Source of the DNA: Ridgeia piscesae
Taxonomy: Eukaryota; Annelida; Polychaeta; Sabellida; Siboglinidae
Direction: 5' to 3'
DNA length: 64,000 nucleotides
Assembly (NCBI GenBank): GCA_025642075.2
Contig: JAODUO010000045.1
Location: 405,001 to 469,000, forward strand
Shown: piece after piece, positions 56,125 through 64,000 of the stretch
Layout of the letters: the number at the start of each line of letters is the position of its first letter
Numbering within the stretch: the stretch's first letter is position 1
The notes under the pieces: generated by a model
What the model was told of the DNA's origin: nothing
Databases searched by the model: none
What the model saw: the letters and a program-made list of their open reading frames with translations, nothing else
Program-made: the position numbers and the translations under genes

Positions 56125-56385
56125 GAAATGTGCAGATCACTGGGCAGGGAGACTTTGTCGATCCAAGAGGTCGACACCGTCATTGATGTGTGCCATTGTG
56201 TGGGGGGAAGGGAAGACCAACAAGAGTTGGACGGTTCCACCTGAAGCAGCCACATATTCTATAGAATTATCAGCAGGATGAAAGAGATGGGATACAATCG
56301 AACAGCGCCCCAGTGTCAGGTCAAGATTAAGGCACCGAAGCAACAGTACAGGATGATAAAGGAGCATAATAATAGAAGATGAAGT
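56125..56385 (+). pseudogene. Myb/SANT-like (trihelix) DNA-binding domain remnant
   Basis: In one frame DHWAGRLC, in the next EVDTVIDVCHCVGGREDQQE then LDGST, and after a one-base shift SSHIFYRIISRMKEMGYNRT, APQCQVKIKAPKQQYRMIKE, HNNRR and a stop. The pattern (W at the start, I..MKEMGYNRTAPQC..KIK.LKQQYR.IK) matches Myb/SANT-like domains found in Harbinger-type transposon second proteins and MSANTD genes. Two frameshifts show it is dead. Flanking TTGAACCAG and GTTAATGCGCATTAAC motifs hint at transposon ends that I could not define. Confidence 0.7.
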
Positions 56386-56659
56386 CAAGAAATAACGGTA
56401 GTTTGCGTATCCATCTTGGATTAAAATGATGCTGTGCCCCAGGCAGGGCTCTTAGCATCACTTGACCTAATTAAATGCACCCAGTTGCAACTCAAAGTCA
56501 TTAATCAAAAGAAACCAATTAGAGGACAGAAACAACCCCAGGAACTCCCACTGGTCCACCCTCCCACTCTGGCTGATGTAGTGGGGGTGTTTGAACCAGC
56601 TCAGTTAATGCGCATTAACTTTGAAACCTGTTTGTACAGTGAACGGGGTATAAGACCTC

Positions 56660-56739
56660 TTCCCTCTTCCCTCTTCCCTCTTCCCTCTTCCCTCTTCCCT
56701 CTTCCCTCTTCCCTCTTCCCTCTTCCCTCTTCCCTCTTA
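56660..56739. repeat. (CTTCCCT)n heptanucleotide microsatellite
   Basis: About 11 tandem copies of a 7-bp CTTCCCT unit. Confidence 0.95.
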
Positions 56740-58030
56740 TCCCACGTTCAAACCACTGCAAATGTCTTCATTTTACACTTTTCATGCTTGCCAATATCTC
56801 TCCATCAGTTCTCATGCTTGTTTGTTTGTGGTGTGAGAGGAGAGTGAACCTGTAACAACCTCCACATGCAGCTCATCTCAAAGGCATTGATGCACTTTAC
56901 CAATAATGTTTGATAATTAAAATATAAAAGTAGGTTTTTTGAGGGTGAATTGACGTCATATTGTGCATATTACGTATATAGTAATAAATTAGTATATACC
57001 CATCCTAGCAGTGCTGGGACCCAATCACTAAATGTTATTTATTAAGCACAACAGCCACATTGAATTCATGAAATTTATTCATTTATGAGATAGTCATGGT
57101 TGGGTAATAATAATTGCAGTTATTTATATTAACGTCATAATTTCACTGGCATTGCTGTGGGTGCAGTGCAATGCCAGATAAGCGATATTTAAATAAACTG
57201 GGCCAATGTTTTTCTAATGATTGGAACAGGGAATTGCTAGTTCAAAAGGTCTAACTGCCAAAAGGACAGGCTGAGAGATTTATTTCCCCTCCAGTATGGT
57301 GGTGTCGAAATCTAGCGTAATTACTAAGGCCCTAGGCAGTGTTGCCCACACTTGTGCCACATTCCAGGGAAACGCTGCCGTAGCTTCCAAATGACCATGT
57401 TCCATCTGACATGCTAGGTCACAAGCATGGAATAATAATTACCACAATTAATTTATATAGCAACAATCGAATCAGTCCAGTTGTGCCTCTTATGCATGTA
57501 CAGGTAACTATTTAGAATTGTACTTGTAGATACAATTTTAAAAACAATGAATCATAAAAAGTATACGATGAAATATTAATTACAGCATTCCTTTCATGAT
57601 TAAAAGACATGTACTAGCAATTAAAGAGTATATGATAAGTATAAGAAATACAGAAATAAAAAGTGAATTAAATTGTAATCAGTGATTATAATGTAATAGT
57701 AATAGTGGTGCTGTTGTTTATCTTGTTGTGTGAATCAATGTAATGATGTCATGGATAGAATAAATTCATTGAAGAGTTGTGCTTTGTGCCGAATAGTATT
57801 TCAACTTGCAACAGCCCAATGCTGACGAATTGGCCGTCACCATCTTTGTATGTAGTGCCTGGGCCGATTCATGCCAATTTTAATATGACGCGTGTAAATT
57901 TTATTTATCCTGGTGCTAATCCAAAATCTATGATAACATGACTGGTCACAGTGGTGGGACATTCCATGAAATTTGGTGAAACTTGACATTGGCATTTTAA
58001 ATTTTGATGAAAATCAAAGGTTAAGTGTCA
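56740..58030. other. No gene recognised
   Basis: AT-rich non-coding DNA, no open frame of note. Confidence 0.5.
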
Positions 58031-58433
58031 CAGTGTCAGTTAAGTTTAGTTCAGTTGTTGGTTCACCTTCATGAGTCTATGTGAACACATAACATTTAGA
58101 TTATAAATAACACTTTTGGGGATATTATGGACGTTGGGTGGATTAGCCACATACCCTTGGATGTTCAATATGGTCTCAACGTTTCCACATTTGGTAGACT
58201 TCCTGCTAATAACCACACATAGTTGGTTGGTAGCAGGCGACAGAACAGGCTTCGGTGACTACCTCTCTTTAATAGAAGCTTTTTGTATGTAAGTTAAATC
58301 ACATCTTGCCCCGTCAATAAAAACTTTGTGGGTCAGGTCATGTCTTGTCACTGTCTGGTGAACACATTTACAGCAGTGTCACACCATGCATGACGTCTAC
58401 TTCAAGGTGATGTCTAAATTACTACATTATAGC

Positions 58434-59262
58434 GGTGTCAGTTAAGTTTAGTACAGTTGTTGGTCTCACCAGTGTCAGTTAAGTTTAGTACAGTTGTTGG
58501 TCTCACCAGTGTCAGTTAAGTTTAGTACAGTTGTTGGTCTCACCAGTGTCAGTTAAGTTTAGTACATTTGTTGGTCTCACCAGTGTCAGTTAAGTTTAGT
58601 ACAGTTGTAGGTCTCACCAGTGTCAGTTAAGTTTAGTACAGTTGTTGGTCTCACCAGTGTCAGTTAAGTTTAGTACAGTTGTAGGTCTCGCCAGTGTCAG
58701 TTAAGTTTAGTACAGTTGTTGGTCTCACCAGTGTCAGTTAAGTTTAGTACAGTTGTTGGTCTCACCAGTGTCAGTTAAGTTTAGTACAGTTGTTGGTCTC
58801 ACCAGTGTCCGTTAAGTTTAGTACAGTTGTTGGTCTCACCAGTGTCAGTTAAGTTTAGTACAGTTGTTGGTCTCACCAGTGTCAGTTAAGTTTAGTACAG
58901 TTGTTGGTCTCACCAGTGTCAGTTAAGTTTAGTACAGTTGTTGGTCTCACCAGTGTCCGTTAAGTTTAGTACAGTTGTTGGTCTCACCAGTGTCAGTTAA
59001 GTTTAGTACAGTTGTTCGTCTCACCAGTCACCAGTGTCAGTTAAGTTTAGTACAGTTGTTCGTCTCACCAGTCACCAGTGTCAGTTAAGTTTAGTACAGT
59101 TGTTCGTCTCACCAGTGTCAGTTAAGGTTAATACATTTGTTGGTCTCACCGGTGTCAGTTAAGTTTAGTACAGTTGTTCGTCTCACCAGTCGTCAGTTAA
59201 GTTTAGTTCAGTTGTTCGGCTCACCAGTGTCAGTTAAGTTTAGTACAGTTGTTCGTCTCACC
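58434..59262. repeat. 37-bp minisatellite, about 22 copies
   Basis: The unit contains CAGTGTCAGTTAAGTTTAGT followed by ACAGTTGTTGGTCTCAC. Variants include GTTGTAGG, GTTGTTCG, GTCCGTTAAG, and an extra CACCAGT in later copies. A single isolated copy sits at 58030-58070, 360 bp upstream. Frames across it (59137-59448) are repeat artefacts. Confidence 0.97.
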
Positions 59263-60760
59263 GGTGTATCCAGGAAGTTCAACTGTCACTGGGAGGGCCA
59301 TATTTTTACACATGCGAAATGGTTCAGGTCAGTGAATGACATCTACCATTTAGGAAATGGTTACATCAGTTGCTGTCATCATTGGGAGGTTGACTGCCCC
59401 CCCCGGCCCACTAAATATGCCAGCTGTTGGTTTCTTCATTTACACTGAAATTTAAAACCTGGCCTTGAATAGTGGTGCTCAAATATTTATATACGTCAGA
59501 AATCAACAAATCAATAGAATGCGTGAATCGTTCAGTTATGATTGTGCTTGACTTTAAGTTGTTTCATAAAACTGAGGTAGTAGTTTGCACATGAGCACTG
59601 ACAGGAACTACATTTCACTTGATCTGTATATTTGGTTTCGCCAGTGCCTTGTTTAGGCGTACAAACATTTGCGTCACATGCAGTCGATCTATACAGGAAC
59701 ACACAGACATGCCATAGTTTTATAAAAACATATTTGGTTTCACAAGTATGTCACTGAATACCAGTTGTATGGACACAGCAGTTCCGCACTATATGTTTTA
59801 TCTCACTGTGCAATAGTCTGCCAAAGAGTTGTACATGGCCGACTTATCAGTTGTCATCCCAGCCCACTGAGGTCAGATTACAACAACTAGAAGCAATGGC
59901 GACACCCTGTAGAACGGTGTAACACACTAATGATATAGTAAGCCACCGTGTGACATATATTGCAATACTCATAAAACGATATGTCACAATGCATGACCTT
60001 ATGGGGTGTGTCTGTGGTCACGGTATACAGAACTGTGTAAAGTAAGCTTTACTGGTAAACAGTGTTATATAAAATGACACTACCAAATAAATTTAATTTT
60101 AAGCTCAGGTAAAACATTCCTTGATTCCTTGACAAAAGAACGTAATTATAAGGTAATATTATCCCTGGCTTTATCATTGTGACAGGTGACAGGTTTGCCA
60201 GCTGGGTATGCTATGTCATTTCCTTACTTTTGACAACTGACAGCATGATAAAGCTTGGAAATTATTTTTAAATGTCTGTACATAATAAGTATTGTGATTC
60301 TTATAAAATGATTCTTGAGTTTTAAAACAGTTAAGTACCTCTTTCCAATAACAGCAGCAGGTGGTCCAGTTAGTAGTTATGACATTGTGTTGTAGGTTAA
60401 AATTCACTGTTTTAATGAGCATAGATCTCTAAGAAAAACACTGCTGATTTTATTAGATAGCTGAAACTTTTACTCCCTGACACTGATACGACAGAAACGA
60501 AGACACCACCCGATTTTGCTACGCTAACATACCGTTATTCCAGCGACTGATGCCAGGCTGTGCCAGGTATAATAGGTATGCTTAAAATAATATCTGCCTA
60601 GTAATTACAGTTAACTATACTCACACTAGACTACAGTGTGATTTATCTCAATGTAAATCCAGCTTGTTAAAAAATCTGAGAAATGTGATTGTTTTAATTG
60701 TTTTTAAATGGTATCACTAACAAACGACTTGAATAATTACATATTTCCTTATCACCACAG
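59263..60760. other. No gene recognised
   Basis: Non-coding; would be intronic or upstream sequence of the SAM-domain gene. Short frames only. Confidence 0.5.
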
Positions 60761-60849
60761 GCAGTCAACCGAAACATTGTACCATTGACATCACATGACC
60801 AGTCGCCATGACAACTATTCAGTACATTGGTCGATATTGAGAATTGCCA
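60761..60849 (+). other. 5' UTR part of SAM-domain gene exon
   Basis: Follows a good acceptor (TTCCTTATCACCACAG). An in-frame TGA at 60838-60840 just before the ATG shows translation starts in this exon, so an upstream leader exon must exist. Confidence 0.6.
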
Positions 60850-60987
60850 ATGATGATGGACTCGCAAGCAATACCACAACCACCACTAGGTGGCACTCTT
60901 CCGAAGCACATCCCATTGGTCAAATGGCTTGACATGCTTGGACTGCCAGAGTACCAGGATTTGTTTCGCACATTCTCTGGAGTTGAG
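60850..60987 (+). CDS. SAM-domain protein, first coding exon
   Basis: Forty-six codons ending in phase 0 at GAG|gtaagt. Starts with three consecutive ATGs, then a proline-rich lead (QAIPQPPLGG) and the beginning of a sterile alpha motif: IPLVKWLDMLGLPEYQDLFR. SAM domains mediate protein-protein oligomerisation in scaffold, signalling and RNA-binding proteins. The first ATG is chosen because of the upstream in-frame stop at 60838. The rest of the gene beyond the next exon lies outside the window, so the family (for example ANKS/SASH-like adaptor) cannot be named. Confidence 0.82.
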
Positions 60988-62224
60988 GTAAGTACTTATT
61001 AACTTTTGACAAGATTCATTCACACACACACGATCTCACACACAAGCATGCACACGCGCACGCACAGGCACGCACACACACAAAGCAATGAGCATTATAG
61101 CACAGGTGCAGTCACAGCTGGTGAAATGACACACAGGTGACAGCAGACAACAGGAAGACAGAATTGTAAAAGGGAAACACCAGGACGGTGTTTATGGAGC
61201 TGTCTGTAGTGTTTACAATACCGTTGTTGATATTAAGCAGAACATTTATCTCTGTCAAGTATTCTGTGGCCTCTCACTGTAGGACCTGATAGTGTTCCAG
61301 GTCGGCCATGTTTCTTTTGTTTCTATATCAATCTTTGTGAACTAAAATTCTAGATGTATCATGCTTTTGTTGAACAGTTCAATGTCATGTTTTGAATTGC
61401 ACTGTTTCTATCACCATGCATGAAAACAGCCAAATATCTCATTCCAGTCATACTACAATTACATAAAATACTTGCTGATAACAAGATCTCTGACTTTCGC
61501 CACCTGTTACCAAAACAGTCCCAAGTAGTCTGGGAGTGTTAGTCTTCTCAAAACCCATATTGATACATTGACCATGAGGAGTGGTTATTCGGGTGTGTAG
61601 GGTTTACAGAAATGACCCCACAGGGGCAGGGATGATGTCCCTCTCTGCCGCGGGCCATGTAAGTACTCACTGATACTGTCTTCAGACCACCTGATAAGAT
61701 CAAGCCCACAAGCTACCAGACATAGTTTACAGGGGACAATAATTCAATTGACACACACACACAGTCAGCACCTTGCTAAAATAGACTACCCAAGGTAGTA
61801 GCTCCAGGCTATCTATCATCTAAGGCAGCAGTTAAATCACCAGTTTATTTTAACCATAATTATAACTTCTGAAATTATTTTAGTATCTGACTTTATTGTT
61901 AACTTACTAATCTATTTTATTGTTCATAATTTTTTATCTGCTATTTTATTGCTGATAAGTTTAGGTTATACATTAGGATTTTATAAGCTTTATTTATTTA
62001 TTTATTTGTCTTTACCATGTAAGCTTAATTTATTATGTACATTTTATATATTTGTTTTACCAATGTTGTATTTTATGCGCCTCTGAGCGGAAGTATATTC
62101 TGGATATACGGTGCTTTGTAAATCAAATTATTATTACAGTATTTTTGCATAAAAATTCCCGATACATTTCTGCTGGCACAATGGATCCAGTACGTCACAA
62201 TTTGTCAACGTCACATTTTAAGAA

Positions 62225-62460
62225 GAAATTGGTGAGGAGTGGGTTGATCCGGGCCAGTCATATAGAAAGAATGTGAGATGAAAAAATGGCAAAGAGATCA
62301 GATGCCCAAGTGGCAGGGAAAGGAGGCGAGGAAGACTGGGAATGCGAGGGAGGACTGTGTTAAGAGAGATCTGGAAAGAGTGGGAGGAGAATGGAGAACA
62401 ACAGCAAAAGATGGAAGGAGTTGGAGACGGGTGATAGCGAATGCAGTGAGGAAAGAAATG
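62225..62460 (+). pseudogene. Retrotransposon reverse-transcriptase C-terminal remnant
   Basis: Frameshifted plus-strand translation: MAKRSDAQVAGKGG, then EDCVKRDLERVGGEWRTTAK and SWRRVIANAV. The ED(C/N)VKRDLERxGxxW..A.DR..WR pattern is the usual C-terminal tail of LINE-type endonuclease/reverse transcriptases. Only the tail is left. Confidence 0.6.
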
Positions 62461-63224
62461 ACGAAGAAAAAGACGATGGTAACCATGGCCAACCTCACCC
62501 TGTGACGACAGGAATGCCAAGAGGAGAACAAATAGTCCCTAGATTTGGTTTCATGAGAGAGACAGCAGACTTGTTCCTGTCATTGGAAAAAGACTGCTGT
62601 GTCGTAACCATTACATTTGTGAAGAAATGCCCCCACTGCGACAGTGTCTGGACGGGGCTAGTCAAACTGTGTCCAATTAAATCCCCTGACTGGGGGTAAA
62701 CCAAGGAAATACCTGGTGTGACAGGGAGTACAAAAAATTTTGTAGACACATAAAACATGTACCAGGTATGTGTAAGACATATTCATTTTCATTGGCCTTT
62801 ATGCGTCATCCTTGGTAGTGAAGCTGATTCATACACATGGAAGTACCGGTACTCAGCCATTTAAAGTTTAAACACTGTGCCTCCTGACTCTGTGTCTGCC
62901 TATATCAATGACCTTATACAAGTTCGACGATGTGAATAAGGTACAAATACACCAGAGCTTCCAAATTTAAAGGTACAATATATGTTAGATTCAGTTATCT
63001 TTATGTTGTTCACCAGGTCAGGCCGTTATGCAAGAGCCAATCTTTGTCAATCCAAAACGTTATGGTAGACACATCCATGTTGACCGACTGAAATAATTGC
63101 TTTCAAAACACTTGCTCTAATATATGTCATGATCACAACAACTAGGGCCTATCCACACACTGGTGTTGTCTGTGTAAGACTACATTAATATTACTAATAT
63201 CCTCATTTCTCGTAGATCATGTCT

Positions 63225-63310
63225 CCCAATTGAAGACTTGTTTGTTTGAAATCACATCTCTCCCATAAACTGTCGTTGCTATCATGCAGTAATGGTGACC
63301 CATTTCCATT
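63225..63310. repeat. Dispersed repeat core, copy B
   Basis: Reverse complement holds GAGATGTGATTTCAAACAAA preceded by TTTATGG, as in 39580-39650. Confidence 0.4.
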
Positions 63311-63419
63311 GACAGCCTAATAATTATTGTATGTTTTGCCTCTGGACCCAGTATCCTGAGAACGTTCATATAAAGTGTATTTCCCTGCAAGTGACACCCA
63401 TACATGTTTTGGTTTTCAG

Positions 63420-63531
63420 AATATGCTCCATTTAACTGAGGCAGACATTCGTGATCTGGGTGTAAAGAACAGCGCCCATCGTGCACGGATCATCTCAAGT
63501 CTTGTGAAGTTGCGACAGAAACTTCTGCAAC
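63420..63531 (+). CDS. SAM-domain protein, second coding exon
   Basis: Continues in phase: NMLHLTEADIRDLGVKNSAH then RARIISSLVKLRQKLLQ, completing a SAM domain of about 62 residues (helices 2-5; the LTEADIRDLGVKN loop and HRxRIxxSLxxLR final helix are typical). Acceptor TTTTCAG, donor C|gtaagt, end phase 1. The gene continues past the right edge. Confidence 0.85.
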
Positions 63532-63616
63532 GTAAGTGCCACCTACAGGACACTGCACGAACCACTGACCATTTACAGTGATTGTTATAATGTTATGTGA
63601 GCATTGTGTAATTGTG

Positions 63617-63618
63617 TG

Positions 63619-63682
<64 letters not shown>

Positions 63683-63691
63683 TGTGTGTGT
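63617..63691. repeat. (GTGC)n microsatellite beside a splice donor
   Basis: About 17 GTGC units then a short GT run, 85 bp after the donor at 63531. Confidence 0.95.
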
Positions 63692-63762
63692 GCATGCATA
63701 TTGTATACGTGTGAACATGGCTACACTACATGCATACTTACATACATGTCTGCATGTTGAGC

Positions 63763-63763
<1 letters not shown>

Positions 63764-63812
<49 letters not shown>
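63764..63812. repeat. (TA)n microsatellite
   Basis: Perfect TA run near the window end. Confidence 0.95.
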
Positions 63813-63817
<5 letters not shown>

Positions 63818-64000
63818 TTCAGATGCAGTCCCAAAATCTTCAATACATTTACATTTTCACCTGAGTCCGACCTTGACAACTCTGATTACAAAATCAGCAA
63901 ATCTGTTGTTGAATTCCGAAATCATTAACACTTGAGCCCAGTGTCATAACCATTTCTTTCAGGATATACTGTTTGGACTTATAAGCTGGATGCCACACAC

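Larger units (their letters stand above)
60988..63419 (+). other. Intron of the SAM-domain gene
   Basis: Contains a CA-rich patch (61020-61085), a possible LINE 3' tail near 62080-62140 (GGTGCTTTGTAAATCAAATT then a TTA repeat), a reverse-transcriptase remnant (62225-62460) and copy B of a dispersed repeat. Confidence 0.7.

Noticed and set aside
56137..56388. 83-residue minus frame
   Set aside because: Antisense shadow of the Myb/SANT-like remnant on the plus strand.
62218..62531. Serine-rich minus frames of 77-100 residues
   Set aside because: Antisense shadows of the retroelement remnant, whose plus-strand sequence is purine-rich.

Overview
This is animal nuclear DNA. It is AT-rich, with long introns, GT-AG splice sites, abundant microsatellites, minisatellites, cut-and-paste DNA transposons and LINE debris. 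Gene style and repeat types suggest an invertebrate, most likely a marine lophotrochozoan such as a mollusc; that assignment is inference, not something the sequence proves.

Layout. (1) 1-1020: an intact, apparently intronless class A GPCR on the minus strand, with adenosine-receptor-like features and degenerate microswitch motifs. (2) 2490-8370: a mobile-element district. A 1.5 kb hAT-like element (2498-4031, 8-bp target duplication) is followed by a decayed copy of a large uncharacterised invertebrate gene family (about 4175-8360), which is split by a second hAT-like element (5776-7756, 8-bp target duplication). (3) 9498-10093: a decayed LINE reverse-transcriptase C-terminus. (4) 12471-43562: the main gene, a choline-transporter-like protein of the SLC44A (CTL2/4/5) type on the minus strand. 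I could join it through 22 coding exons with consistent phase into a 717-residue protein. It has two alternative first coding exons: a CpG-rich one at 43511-43562 and an internal TATA-linked one at 36617-36650. Its introns hold a 45-bp minisatellite of about 31 copies, a 32-bp minisatellite, tetranucleotide arrays beside splice sites, and LINE and MITE fragments. (5) 43.5-45.2 kb: a CpG-richer, probably divergent promoter zone with two CTCF-like motifs. (6) 45.2-60.7 kb: a gene-poor stretch with a 1.7 kb inverted repeat, a 298-bp hAT-type MITE, a Myb/SANT-like transposon-gene remnant, three large simple or minisatellite arrays, and a TATA-linked candidate non-coding exon. (7) 60850-63531: the first two coding exons of a plus-strand gene encoding a SAM domain near its N-terminus; it runs off the right edge.

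The two multi-exon genes are divergently arranged and may share the 43.5-45.2 kb control region. SLC44 proteins are plasma-membrane or mitochondrial choline (and ethanolamine) carriers. The SAM-domain protein is probably a scaffold or adaptor; nothing links the two functionally. No CRISPR, operon or prokaryotic feature is present, and I found no tRNA or rRNA gene.
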